From: Magnetococcales bacterium
GTDB taxonomy: Bacteria > Pseudomonadota > Magnetococcia > Magnetococcales > UBA8363
DNA: 41,818 nucleotides
Assembly (NCBI GenBank): GCA_002753515.1
Contig: PEAK01000038.1
Coordinates: forward strand, 1-41,818
Direction: 5' to 3'
The notes below the pieces were generated by a model that did no database searches, was not told the origin of the DNA, and saw nothing but the letters and a program-made list of their open reading frames with translations. How positions within the stretch are numbered: the first letter of the stretch is position 1; each line of letters opens with the position of its first letter. The position numbers and the translations under genes were made by a program. This document shows, in pieces, positions 24,754 through 33,488 of the stretch.

Positions 24754-26078
24754 TGAGGAAAGACCTTGTTCAAAACCTGGTTGAACTTGTTGCCCTGCTG
24801 ATTGGATGTCTTGTTGGTTATCTGCTCTACACACGCATGTCTTGGCGTGTCGTGGACACCCATTTTCAAAACAGTCCCTTTCATATCGTGCCCCTGCTGC
24901 TGGCATACCTGGTTCTGGCGCGCATGGCCATCCGTTCGCGGACAAGGCTGGGAATGGCTTCGTTCGCCGTGCTGAACCTCGTTGGTTTCCTGAAATTGTC
25001 CACGCAATTGACAGGGGCACCGCAAATCGCCATGGTGACGCAGCAGATTCTATATATCGTTATTGTTTGTTGTCATTATTTTCTGGTGCGCCGCTATGCG
25101 GGTTCTCTTGGAAAGATTGCTCTCATCCCCATCATCATGCCGGTCATTGTTCTGATTGTTATCAAGTTGCTCTCCTTACTCACATGGCCCCGAACATCAT
25201 TGGCCGGTGCCATAATCAATATGACGTTCATGTCTTATCTCGCCTTTCGCCTGTCATACCTGGCCCTTGAAGTGCGCAATCGCATCATTCCCATGCCGAT
25301 ATTTGCGGAGCATTTCAGTTATGCCTTTTTCTTTCCCATCATGCCGGTTGGGCCCATCAGTCGCTACAGCCTGTTTCACCGCTCTTTAAAAAATCCGCAA
25401 TCCGTGCCCCTGGCCACCTGCGCAACGCGTATCCTGGTTGGCCTGACCAAATATTTCTTTTTGAGTAATATAATCAACAGTGTGTCTTTTGATGGCCTGT
25501 TATTTGACGGTCATCCGCATGGTATCTTTGATTTATTCATTTCCAGCATAGCCTATTACCTGTATTTGTATCTTAATTTTTCGGGATTTTGCGATATTGT
25601 GATCGGCCTTTCCGGGATTCTCGGCATTGCGATAGAAGAAAATTTTGACCGACCCTTCCATGCACGGTGTGTGAAAGATTTTTGGAATCATTGGCACATC
25701 ACCCTCTCGACGTATTTGCGCGATATTTTGTTTGCACCGCTTTCCAAATGGTTGGCGGGCGGGCTCGGCCCTGGCCAAGTGCAGCATGCGGTGGGCATCA
25801 CCCTGTTCGTCGTATTCCTGGTCATCGGCATGTGGCATGGATTGAGTATGAATTTCATACTATTCGGGGTGATGCACGGCGGTGCCGTCGCATGCAATCA
25901 CTATTATAACCTGATGCTCAAGAAATATCTGGGCCTGGAACATTACAAGGCTTACATGCGCAACAGGATCATCCAGGCCGTGGCCACCACTCTGACGTTC
26001 CTTTATGTTTCCATCAGCTTTCTGTTTTTTGCCAACAGCATGGAAAAGATCATGACCTTGGTGGAAGTGATACGATGA
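24753..26078 (+). CDS. MBOAT family membrane-bound O-acyltransferase (DltB/AlgI-like)
   Basis: 441 residues from ATG 24753; a longer upstream frame only reads across the ACP and microprotein genes. About ten hydrophobic segments. Family signatures: FSYAFFFPIMPVGPISRY, YLYLYLNFSGFCDIVIGL, FDRPFHARCVKDFWNHWHIT, LSTYLRDILFAPL and VIGMWHGLSMNFILFGVMHG. The His in GMWHGLS (~residue 362) is the invariant catalytic one. Its partner in DltB/AlgI systems moves an acyl group from a cytoplasmic carrier across the membrane to an SGNH protein. Here the carrier would be the ACP of this operon and the acceptor the SGNH-like protein six genes on from FkbH. Stop overlaps the next start (ATGA). Confidence 0.92.
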   Translation: MRKDLVQNLVELVALLIGCLVGYLLYTRMSWRVVDTHFQNSPFHIVPLLLAYLVLARMAIRSRTRLGMASFAVLNLVGFLKLSTQLTGAPQIAMVTQQILYIVIVCCHYFLVRRYAGSLGKIALIPIIMPVIVLIVIKLLSLLTWPRTSLAGAIINMTFMSYLAFRLSYLALEVRNRIIPMPIFAEHFSYAFFFPIMPVGPISRYSLFHRSLKNPQSVPLATCATRILVGLTKYFFLSNIINSVSFDGLLFDGHPHGIFDLFISSIAYYLYLYLNFSGFCDIVIGLSGILGIAIEENFDRPFHARCVKDFWNHWHITLSTYLRDILFAPLSKWLAGGLGPGQVQHAVGITLFVVFLVIGMWHGLSMNFILFGVMHGGAVACNHYYNLMLKKYLGLEHYKAYMRNRIIQAVATTLTFLYVSISFLFFANSMEKIMTLVEVIR

Positions 26079-26500
26079 GTGCGAATACGTTGACGTTTGC
26101 CGATATGATTCCAGGCTTGCATCAAGAGCGGGAGTACACGATATCCAAAGCTGTCCACCAGGCATTTTTGGAGGTCTCTCAAGATCGGAGCCCCATTCAT
26201 GTCGATAAAGTCGCCGCCATGGAGCGGGGATTTGCAGGTCGTGTGATGCATGGTGCCATCCTGAACGCTTTCCTCTCCCATTTCATTGGCATGGTTTTCC
26301 CGGGAAGGAATGCCTTACTGCTGAGTGTCGAACTCCGCTATGCCAATCCTTCCTATTTGGACGATACGTTGCTGTTAAGCGCCCGGGTCATGCATCGCAG
26401 TGACAGTCACTCCGTTGTCGAGCTGAAAATTATTTTTGAGAATCGTACACGAGGCGTGCGTGCGGCGAGTGGCAAAGCGTTGGTGAAAGTGGTGGCATGA
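26075..26500 (+). CDS. MaoC-like (R)-hydratase/dehydratase
   Basis: 141 residues, a single hot-dog domain. The hydratase-2 motif is clear: SQDRSPIHVDKVAAMERGF followed by VMHGAILNAF, with the catalytic Asp and His both kept. Such enzymes add water to, or remove it from, enoyl/3-hydroxyacyl thioesters on CoA or ACP. In this operon it may modify an acyl chain on the ACP, for example together with the SDR next door. Starts ATG 26075 and overlaps both neighbours by four bases (ATGA at each end). Confidence 0.88.
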   Translation: MSANTLTFADMIPGLHQEREYTISKAVHQAFLEVSQDRSPIHVDKVAAMERGFAGRVMHGAILNAFLSHFIGMVFPGRNALLLSVELRYANPSYLDDTLLLSARVMHRSDSHSVVELKIIFENRTRGVRAASGKALVKVVA

Positions 26501-27186
26501 GCAAATATTTACTCATCAGTGGCGGCACCAAAGGCTTGGGACGGGCTATTTCCAACCGTTTCGCACGTGAGGACTATTGGGTGACGGCGCTTTACCACGC
26601 AGATGAGCGGGCGGCTGCGGCATTGCGCAGTGACAGGATTGATTGCGTATGTTGCGATATCGCCCGGGCACCCTTTGCCCTTCCGTCCTTGGCCCGGGAC
26701 GACGAGCTGATGATTATTCACAATGCAGCCTATGGATTTACCCCACAACCCATGCATCTAAGCGATTGGGCGCACTATCGCAACCATTGGGAGGTGGCGG
26801 TTGGTGGTGCGCACCATTTGATCTATCCCAATTTACGGCAGATGTTGCAGCTTTCCCGTAGTACCGTCATCGCTGTTTTAAGTTCGGTGGTTGCGGGGAT
26901 GCCTCCCAAGGGGTTCGCCGCGTATGCCAGTGCCAAATTGGCGTTGAAAGGGTTTATGGAGTCCTTCGCAGTGGAATTTTCCGGGCGTGGCATTCGCTGC
27001 CTCTGCGTCAGCCCGGGTTTTATGGATACGGCATTGACGCAAGGGTGGGATGCGCGCTTCCGACAGGCCGCCGGGGCGGACTTCGCCCCTTCGACGGAAC
27101 AGGTGGCCGATGAAATCTTTCACCTCGCCCATGCGTCTACGATGGATGCGGCAGGCGAAAATCACCTGCTCGGAGTAAGAACATGA
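26497..27186 (+). CDS. Short-chain dehydrogenase/reductase (FabG-like)
   Basis: 229 residues. NAD(P)-binding SGGTKGLGRAI at the N-terminus, NAAYG for the NAG motif, catalytic Ser in VLSSVVAG, YASAK for Tyr-x3-Lys, and SPGFMDT after it. The fold is complete although slightly short. The substrate may be a 3-oxoacyl or hydroxyacyl group on the operon's ACP, as FabG and MaoC enzymes often act in sequence; that is inference. It overlaps maoC and the SGNH-like gene by four bases each. Confidence 0.9.
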   Translation: MSKYLLISGGTKGLGRAISNRFAREDYWVTALYHADERAAAALRSDRIDCVCCDIARAPFALPSLARDDELMIIHNAAYGFTPQPMHLSDWAHYRNHWEVAVGGAHHLIYPNLRQMLQLSRSTVIAVLSSVVAGMPPKGFAAYASAKLALKGFMESFAVEFSGRGIRCLCVSPGFMDTALTQGWDARFRQAAGADFAPSTEQVADEIFHLAHASTMDAAGENHLLGVRT

Positions 27187-28316
27187 CGATGCGTCCCGCT
27201 TTTCTTTCCAGGACGGCACTGGTTGTTTTTCTTGCATCGATCTCTTTTTTTCTGGTGTTACCCGTGGTTATGTACCATGCGAACTATCCGGCACCAGACG
27301 GCGTGTATAAAATAGTGCCTACCAATTTTGCCCCCTATGATTTTTTTCACAGGGTCATCTTTGAAGAAAAGGGCGATATTGATGTCCTGATCATCGGTCC
27401 TTCGTACTCATGGAATGCCTTGGACGCCGGTATCATTAAACAAGCCCTTTCGGAAAAACTGGGGCGCGAAGCGGTTGTCTACAATTTTGGCAGCAACTGG
27501 CGTGGAGAGAATGTTTATTATTATTTGTTGCGCGATTTGACACGCAATCGCAATGTCAAGCTTTTCTTGTTCAACCCCCCGAAATCGTTCAGCCGTAACG
27601 ATCCCCATCCCAAATCATCGTATTTCATGCTTTATGGCCACGACGAAGTCGTGCAGGAAATGTCTTTTTTTCGCAGGCTGCAAGCCTATGCCTTTGTGAT
27701 GCTCGGAACGCCACGTCATTTGGTAAGCTTGTTACGCGACAATCGGACGACCCCGGCATCCAAGTATGAAACGGACTATGACCGGCTCCATCCCTACAGA
27801 CTGGAAATTCGTGATAAAATAGCACAAAATGTGGAACCCCACTTCGGCACGCAAAAAGTTTATTCGAGTATTGATGGCCCCTTCATCGCGCAGGAAATGA
27901 TCCCACCAGAATTCACTGCGGAGCAATTACTTTACAGTAAAGCAACAGAAGGGAACTATACTTTTTCTGGACGATCGCAAGGTAGATTGTTGGAATATCA
28001 ATCGACTTATATTAAACACATCTTTCGAATCGCACGTAACAGGGGTGTCGCCATTGCTACATTTCATGTGCCGATATACAAGTTTCGCAAAGAAAAGACC
28101 ATGGGCGAGGTCGTCAATTGGGCAACACATTACCCAGAATTCAATCTGGCGATGTTGGGCATTCCAAGCAGTGAACTGTTCAAAGGTCTGAGTGAAGAAC
28201 AATTACGCAATATGTACTATGATAATCATATGAATGTGAACGGTGCCGCTTATTATACCAAGGCCTTATTGCCGGGGATATTGGCACTCTATGACAATGC
28301 AACACACCAGAAATGA
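27183..28316 (+). CDS. Membrane-anchored SGNH-like protein (DltD/AlgJ-like partner of the MBOAT)
   Basis: 377 residues. One N-terminal membrane helix (~10-30, TALVVFLASISFFLVLPVV) would place the rest outside the inner membrane. Block I is VLIIGPSYSWNALDAG, with Ser74 as likely nucleophile, as in DltD (GSS). A C-terminal DNHMNVNGAAYY supplies Asp347 and His349, in the D-x-H arrangement known from AlgJ/AlgX (DTHWT). So a Ser-His-Asp triad is present. In Dlt and alginate systems the SGNH partner takes the acyl group from the MBOAT and puts it on the polymer. Overall similarity to named families is low; I call it from motifs, topology and operon. The last gene of the coupled set. Confidence 0.75.
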   Translation: MTMRPAFLSRTALVVFLASISFFLVLPVVMYHANYPAPDGVYKIVPTNFAPYDFFHRVIFEEKGDIDVLIIGPSYSWNALDAGIIKQALSEKLGREAVVYNFGSNWRGENVYYYLLRDLTRNRNVKLFLFNPPKSFSRNDPHPKSSYFMLYGHDEVVQEMSFFRRLQAYAFVMLGTPRHLVSLLRDNRTTPASKYETDYDRLHPYRLEIRDKIAQNVEPHFGTQKVYSSIDGPFIAQEMIPPEFTAEQLLYSKATEGNYTFSGRSQGRLLEYQSTYIKHIFRIARNRGVAIATFHVPIYKFRKEKTMGEVVNWATHYPEFNLAMLGIPSSELFKGLSEEQLRNMYYDNHMNVNGAAYYTKALLPGILALYDNATHQK

Positions 28317-28461
28317 GTCTGAAAATAAGATTGGCAAATGTTGGGAAAAATGGTTAGAGTGGGGCATGGGTGAATTCGAGCCTTGGTCGGTCTTTGTTGG
28401 TTATGCGTGGGCAGCCATGAACGCGAGCCACTCCTGGTCACTTTGCCAATCGTTAAGCTAA
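28291..28461 (+). CDS. Possible small tryptophan-rich ORF
   Basis: A 56-residue frame (start ATG 28291 or 28297) overlaps the end of the SGNH-like gene and stops on TAA, which is also the first part of the TAAGGAG ribosome binding site of the DUF2934 gene. The product has EKWLEWGMGEFEPWSVFVGY. I do not recognise it and see no good ribosome binding site; it may be chance. Confidence 0.2.
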   Translation: MTMQHTRNESENKIGKCWEKWLEWGMGEFEPWSVFVGYAWAAMNASHSWSLCQSLS

Positions 28462-28475
28462 GGAGAAATAACGTT

Positions 28476-28667
28476 ATGTCCAATCACGATGAAGAGCAGA
28501 TCCGTACCTTGGCGTACACCCTGTGGGAACAGGAGCACCGCCCACATGGCCGCGATTTGGAGTTTTGGTTCGCAGCGGAACAAATGTTGAAGGTTTCCGG
28601 TAACATTGGTCGTGACAGCCATGCCTACGACAAGGTCACCATCGCGCACCACGAGCCCAATAAATAA
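28476..28667 (+). CDS. DUF2934 domain protein
   Basis: 63 residues. EEQIRTLAYTLWEQEHRPHGRDLEFWFAAE (in pieces: AYTLWEQEHRPHGRD, FWFAAEQML) is the DUF2934 pattern: helix, then W-x-x-x-G-x-x-x-x-x-x-W. Function unknown in the family. The start ATG 28476 has AAGGAG 10 nt upstream; upstream extension of the frame is not needed. It sits 14 nt before the MoxR gene and may share its transcript. Confidence 0.85.
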   Translation: MSNHDEEQIRTLAYTLWEQEHRPHGRDLEFWFAAEQMLKVSGNIGRDSHAYDKVTIAHHEPNK

Positions 28668-28681
28668 CCCGTCCTCAAGAT

Positions 28682-29590
28682 ATGGGACACCCCTTGCTGA
28701 CCCGGGTGCTGGATGCGGCGGAAACCGTGATCCTGGGGAAACGGCGCCAGTTGCAAATGGCCCTGTGTTGCCTTTTGGCCCGGGGGCATTTGTTGATCGA
28801 AGATGTACCAGGGGTGGGCAAGACGTTGTTTGCCCACGTCCTGGCGCGGGTTCTGGGACTGAATCTGCAACGCATCCAATTTACCAGTGACCTCCTGCCC
28901 GCCGATATTTTAGGTTATTCCATTCCCGACTTGACCGGCAAATCGTTTCAATTCCGTCCCGGTCCCGTTTTTTCGCAAATGATTTTGGCCGACGAGATCA
29001 ACCGTGCCACTCCCAAAGCCCAGAGTGCCCTGCTGGAAGCCATGGAGGAACGCCAGGTGACGGTGGACGGCGAAACCAGACCCTTGCCGCAGCCTTTCTT
29101 CGTTATCGCTACGCAGAATGCTTCCACTTCGGTTGGTGCATTTCGGTTACCGGAATCGCAGTTGGATCGGTTCTTGATGCGCATGACCATGGGGTATCCC
29201 GATGCGGGTGCGGAACGAACCCTGCTGACGGGTGCGGACCGCCGCATGCTGTTGCAACAGATGGACAGTCCGCTGGATGCGGCCACATTGCACGCGGTGA
29301 TGGCACAAGTCCCCGGGATTCACGTGGCGGACCCCTTGATGGATTATGTCCAGGCCATTCTGGCCCATACCCGCCAACCGCAACGCTTCGTCACCGGGTT
29401 GTCGCCCCGGGCGGGTTTGGCCTTGCTGGCGGCTGCCAAGGCGCATGCCTTGTTACAGGGGCGCCAGGGTGTCACCCCGGAAGATGTACAAGCGGTATTG
29501 CTGCCGGTCACCAGCCATCGCCTGGTTCCTTTGAGTGGTGATAATACAAATCCTGGTACCGCTTTGTTGACCGCAGTGGCGGTGCCCTAG
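28682..29590 (+). CDS. MoxR family AAA+ ATPase
   Basis: 302 residues. Walker A IEDVPGVGKTLFAHVLAR, then the MoxR-specific RIQFTSDLLPADILGYSI, Walker B MILADEINRATPKAQSALLEAMEE and sensor VIATQNASTSVGAFRLPESQLDRF (in pieces). MoxR ATPases act as chaperones for metal insertion or complex assembly and usually stand beside DUF58 and VWA genes. Here DUF58 and transglutaminase genes follow, but no VWA gene. A ribosome binding site is not obvious. Confidence 0.93.
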   Translation: MGHPLLTRVLDAAETVILGKRRQLQMALCCLLARGHLLIEDVPGVGKTLFAHVLARVLGLNLQRIQFTSDLLPADILGYSIPDLTGKSFQFRPGPVFSQMILADEINRATPKAQSALLEAMEERQVTVDGETRPLPQPFFVIATQNASTSVGAFRLPESQLDRFLMRMTMGYPDAGAERTLLTGADRRMLLQQMDSPLDAATLHAVMAQVPGIHVADPLMDYVQAILAHTRQPQRFVTGLSPRAGLALLAAAKAHALLQGRQGVTPEDVQAVLLPVTSHRLVPLSGDNTNPGTALLTAVAVP

Positions 29591-29640
29591 TATCGGTCGA
29601 TGACGCATAACGGCCTTTTCTTGAGTACGATCCTCCCATT

Positions 29641-30594
29641 ATGATCTCTCTCCTGCATCGCTGGCGACTTTCCAAGGCTACCCGGATTCTCGATGCCGAT
29701 ACCCCTATTCTCCTGACTCTGGGCAACCTGTACATTTTTCCCGAATTAAGCGGCTTGGGTTTCGCGGTGACTTCGGTGATCATGATCATCGGTTTTTTAA
29801 ATTTCGCTATCAATCCCGCCATCCTCATGGGTTGCCTGTTGGGATCCTTGCTGTGGGTCGCCTTGATTCATACCCATCGCAATCTGCTTGGACTCAAGGT
29901 GCGTGCGGTGCCTGCGATCCCGGTATTCGCCGGGGATCAGGCACAAATTGGTCTGTGGATCGAGGAAATCGGGCAGCGCCCCCGTTATGATTTGTATCTC
30001 AAAGTGCATGGGGTGACTTCGACCCCCATCGACCTCGCCGTTGGTTCCGGAGGTTTGGTTTCCGTGGCTTTCCCGACATCCAGGCGTGGTTTGCTGCAAC
30101 CGGGGCGGTTGACCTTGGTATCCCGTCATCCCTTGGGTTTGATGAGGGTTTGGACCCATGCCAAACTGGCCCGTCCGATCCTTGTCTATCCCAGACCGGA
30201 AGCGCGTGCGCTGTATCCCCGAACCCGGGAGTGGCATTCCCGACACGGGGAAGTGGGACCGGGAACCCATGGCGATGATTTTACCGGCCTGACCCCCTGG
30301 CAGCCCGGGGATTCTCCAAAAAGCGTCCACTGGAAGGCATCGGTGCAGCAATCGTCTTTGGTTGTCAAACGCTTTGGCGGCAGTGTTCCAGAAAAAAACT
30401 GGCTCCGATGGGAGGATGCCGGATTATCGGAAAGGGAAGCGGTCTTGTCGCGCCTGTGCCGCTGGGTGTTGGATGCCGAGACGGGACATACCCCCTATGG
30501 GTTGGAAATACCCGGGGTGACCATCGTCCCGGGTCATGGCCATGACCATGCCAGGCGCTGCCTGGAGGCTTTGGCATTGTTTACCGGATCATGA
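29641..30594 (+). CDS. DUF58 domain membrane protein
   Basis: 317 residues. Two membrane segments at ~35-80 (FAVTSVIMIIGFLNFAI, LMGCLLGSLLWVALI). The DUF58 signature follows at ~215-245: GDDFTGLTPWQPGDSPKSV and HWKASVQQSSLVVKRF. DUF58 proteins are partners of MoxR ATPases; the molecular job is not settled. It lies 50 nt after moxR and overlaps the transglutaminase gene by four bases (ATGA). No ribosome binding site is seen before ATG 29641. Confidence 0.9.
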   Translation: MISLLHRWRLSKATRILDADTPILLTLGNLYIFPELSGLGFAVTSVIMIIGFLNFAINPAILMGCLLGSLLWVALIHTHRNLLGLKVRAVPAIPVFAGDQAQIGLWIEEIGQRPRYDLYLKVHGVTSTPIDLAVGSGGLVSVAFPTSRRGLLQPGRLTLVSRHPLGLMRVWTHAKLARPILVYPRPEARALYPRTREWHSRHGEVGPGTHGDDFTGLTPWQPGDSPKSVHWKASVQQSSLVVKRFGGSVPEKNWLRWEDAGLSEREAVLSRLCRWVLDAETGHTPYGLEIPGVTIVPGHGHDHARRCLEALALFTGS

Positions 30595-32576
30595 TGGTTC
30601 CAATGGATTTTTCAACGCAACTTCCTCTCCGGATACTGGCCTGGAGTTGGATGGGGGTTCTGGTGACCCTGTTGCCCCATCTGTTCTACATGCCGGTCGT
30701 ATTGTCCGCCGGGTGTGTGGTCGTGATGATGTACGGATTGTGGTCTCTGTTACTGCGGCGGCGGCCTTGGTTTCCCAAGGTGTGGGTCAAAATCATCCTG
30801 ATGATCGTGAGCCTGGTTGTCATCATCAAGTACTCAGGCGCAACGTTTTCCAGCGAACCGGCCACCGCTTTTCTCGTAGTGCTGGCAATACTCAAAGTAT
30901 TGGAAATACGCCGAACCCGTGATGTTCATGTCGTTGTCCTCCTCTGTTTTTTCCTGCTGGCGGCCCAGTTTTTTTACGCCCAATCCTTGCTGTACACCCT
31001 CTATGCCCTCGCGGAACCCCCCTGGTTGGTCGCGGTATTGATGATTTCTTTTCGGCCAACAGGGTCCTGGAAAAGGTATTGGTTTGAGGCTGGTTTGGTG
31101 ATCGGTCAATCGTTGCCATTGGCGATTGTGGCATTTTTATTGATTCCCCGCTTCAGCCACCCTTTGTGGAGCATCCCCAATAAATCGGAGACGGCCACAA
31201 CCGGCCTTGGGCTATCCATGACCCCTGGTTCCATCAGTCGTTTGATTCCTTCGGATCGGGTGGTACTCCGGGCAACATTTCAAACACTGCCCCCCAAACC
31301 GGCGGAAATGTATTGGCGGGGTCCGGTACTATGGCGTTTGACAGGGGAAACCTGGCGTGCCCTGGATGTCCCTTTACCGGGCTCGCCGGCCCCCATTGCC
31401 GTACGCAGCAAGCGCTGGGTGCAGGAGATCACGCTGGAACCGGGTTCTTTGCCCCTTCTGTTCGCCCTCGACTATCCCGATCAAGCTCCCGATGGGGCGC
31501 GGCTCAACCGGGATCGGCAAATCGTCGTGGCCAAGCCGGTTTCGTCGGTTTTGCGATATACGGTGGTATCCCATGCCGCGAGCCTGGATTTCGGAGCGCC
31601 CCTGGAACACGAACAACGACTGGCACTCGCCTTGCCGGCGACGGGCAATCCCAGGGCGAGGCAGCTCGCTGCCGATTGGCGATCCCGGGATTCCCAGCCC
31701 TGGGAGATCGTGCAGTTGGGGCTCGATTATTTCGCCATGGAACCTTTTACCTACACCCTGATGCCCCCATCCTTGGGGACGGATGCCATCGATGGTTTTT
31801 TGTTTGTTACCCGGCGGGGCTTTTGTGAGCATTTCGCCGGGGCCTTTACCTTTTTGATGCGGGCGGCGGGGGTCATGGCCCGCGTTGTCACAGGCTATCA
31901 GGGGGGGACCTTCAATCCTTTGGGAAATCATGTGACGGTCCGGGATGCCGATGCCCATGCCTGGGTCGAGGTTTGGCTGCCGGGGCATGGTTGGGTTCGG
32001 GTGGATCCCACGGCTGTCGTGGCACCCGTTAGGGTGGAACAGGGGATGGAAGCCGTTGCCGCCCGGGAACCGGATGCCTTCCCTGTTTCGGATCACTCCG
32101 GCCTGTTGTGGCGACCGTTGAGACAGTTATGGGATCGGGTGGAGTATGATTGGAACCGTCTGGTGATCGGTTTTGATAGCAGCAAGCAACACAAGTTCTG
32201 GTCGGCATTGGGTTGGCCACACCCCGAATCGTGGGAGTTGATAGTAACCCTGGTGTTGGCAATTGCGCTATTTCCCTTTTTTTGGGCGTTGTTTGCCCGG
32301 ATAATGCCGGCTTTCCGGGTACAGCGGGATCCTTATCAGCACTTATACGGGTGTTTTTGCCGCAAGCTTGCCAAGGCGGGGGTGCCACGGCACCCCTGGG
32401 AGGGACCGTTGCGCTATGGCGAACGCGCGGCGACTTTGTTGCCGGGAGATGCCCGAGATATCGTCTTGATTGCCAGAATCTGTTCCCAGTGGCGTTATGA
32501 ACACCCACTGGCCTCCGATAAACTGGCCCACTTGAAGAGTAAAATCCTGGGATTTAACCCGGGTAACCATGGATGA
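30591..32576 (+). CDS. tgpA: TgpA-like membrane transglutaminase (DUF3488 + transglutaminase core)
   Basis: 661 residues. The N-terminal ~190 hold about six membrane segments (DUF3488). The transglutaminase-like core at ~400-480 has the Cys in RRGFCEHFAGAFTFLMRAAG (~412), the His in VRDADAHAWVEVWLPGHGW (~457) and the Asp in VRVDPTAV (~471): the full triad. A C-terminal membrane segment (WELIVTLVLAIALFPFFWAL) and a DUF4129-like cytoplasmic end follow. P. aeruginosa TgpA is periplasmic in its catalytic part and essential there. ATGA overlaps tie it to DUF58 before and the transporter gene after. Confidence 0.92.
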   Translation: MMVPMDFSTQLPLRILAWSWMGVLVTLLPHLFYMPVVLSAGCVVVMMYGLWSLLLRRRPWFPKVWVKIILMIVSLVVIIKYSGATFSSEPATAFLVVLAILKVLEIRRTRDVHVVVLLCFFLLAAQFFYAQSLLYTLYALAEPPWLVAVLMISFRPTGSWKRYWFEAGLVIGQSLPLAIVAFLLIPRFSHPLWSIPNKSETATTGLGLSMTPGSISRLIPSDRVVLRATFQTLPPKPAEMYWRGPVLWRLTGETWRALDVPLPGSPAPIAVRSKRWVQEITLEPGSLPLLFALDYPDQAPDGARLNRDRQIVVAKPVSSVLRYTVVSHAASLDFGAPLEHEQRLALALPATGNPRARQLAADWRSRDSQPWEIVQLGLDYFAMEPFTYTLMPPSLGTDAIDGFLFVTRRGFCEHFAGAFTFLMRAAGVMARVVTGYQGGTFNPLGNHVTVRDADAHAWVEVWLPGHGWVRVDPTAVVAPVRVEQGMEAVAAREPDAFPVSDHSGLLWRPLRQLWDRVEYDWNRLVIGFDSSKQHKFWSALGWPHPESWELIVTLVLAIALFPFFWALFARIMPAFRVQRDPYQHLYGCFCRKLAKAGVPRHPWEGPLRYGERAATLLPGDARDIVLIARICSQWRYEHPLASDKLAHLKSKILGFNPGNHG

Positions 32577-33481
32577 TTGCAAGCATGCGTGTCGTATTGG
32601 CATTTTTGCTGGCGGTGTTTGTTTCCGGCACCACCCCCCTTGCCATTCAGTGGAGTGAGCATGGTTTGGGATTGTTCTTCACCGTCTCGGTTCGCATGAC
32701 CCTGGGATTGATGATCTGTCTGACATTGATCTGGATCCTGCGCATTCCCATGTTGCGACACGATCAGGCCCTGCGGGCCTATCTTGTCGGCGGGTTGGGT
32801 TTTTTTTGTGGGATTACATGCAGCTATTGGGGCCTGCAACTGATTCCATCGGGCTGGTCCTCGGTACTGTTTGGCTTGAGCCCCATGTTCAACGGTTTTA
32901 TCGCCAGGCGTTTGTTGGCGGAACCATTCGGTTGGAATCGCGTTTGCGGTTCACTGTTGGGATTGGCCGGATTGGGGCTGGTCTTTTTTCAGGGGATACG
33001 GGTCGATTTCGCCAACAACGGCTTGGGAGTGGGGATCATGGTTGTCGCCGTTGTCATTTTTTCGCTTACAACGGTTACCATGAAAAGAATCGGCCATCAG
33101 ATCCACCCCCTGGCCATCACCACCGGCTCTCTCATGGTCATGACCCCCTGTTTTTTCATCAGTTGGTACGGAACGCAAGGGATATTGCCCACTACCATTC
33201 CGCCCAGAACCTTGGGGGCCATTCTCTATCTGGCCTCGTTTTCCACAGTGATCGGCTTCGTCTCGATGTATTATCTGTTGAGCCGGGTTGATGCTTCGGT
33301 AGCGGCACTTCCCAACCTGCTGGCCCCCTTGTTTGGCGTGTGGTTGGGGGTGGTGTTGAACGGAGAACAGGTGCAACCCGTGTTTTTGGCGGGCGCTTTC
33401 CTGGTTTTGCTTGGTTTGAGCATCTTCCAATGGGGCGGGTGTCTGTGGAAGAAACGGGTCGGAGGCGTGGATTCCCGTTAG
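32573..33481 (+). CDS. EamA/DMT superfamily transporter
   Basis: 302 residues with about ten membrane helices and two EamA repeats. It opens RVVLAFLLAVFVSGTTPLAI; the repeat ends show YWGLQLIPSGWSSVLFGLSP and VDASVAALPNLLAPLFGVW, both typical of drug/metabolite exporters. Substrate unknown. ATG 32573 overlaps the tgpA stop by four bases. It ends 7 nt before the convergent rhodanese gene, with no terminator in between. Confidence 0.9.
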   Translation: MIASMRVVLAFLLAVFVSGTTPLAIQWSEHGLGLFFTVSVRMTLGLMICLTLIWILRIPMLRHDQALRAYLVGGLGFFCGITCSYWGLQLIPSGWSSVLFGLSPMFNGFIARRLLAEPFGWNRVCGSLLGLAGLGLVFFQGIRVDFANNGLGVGIMVVAVVIFSLTTVTMKRIGHQIHPLAITTGSLMVMTPCFFISWYGTQGILPTTIPPRTLGAILYLASFSTVIGFVSMYYLLSRVDASVAALPNLLAPLFGVWLGVVLNGEQVQPVFLAGAFLVLLGLSIFQWGGCLWKKRVGGVDSR

Positions 33482-33488
33482 ATCCGGT

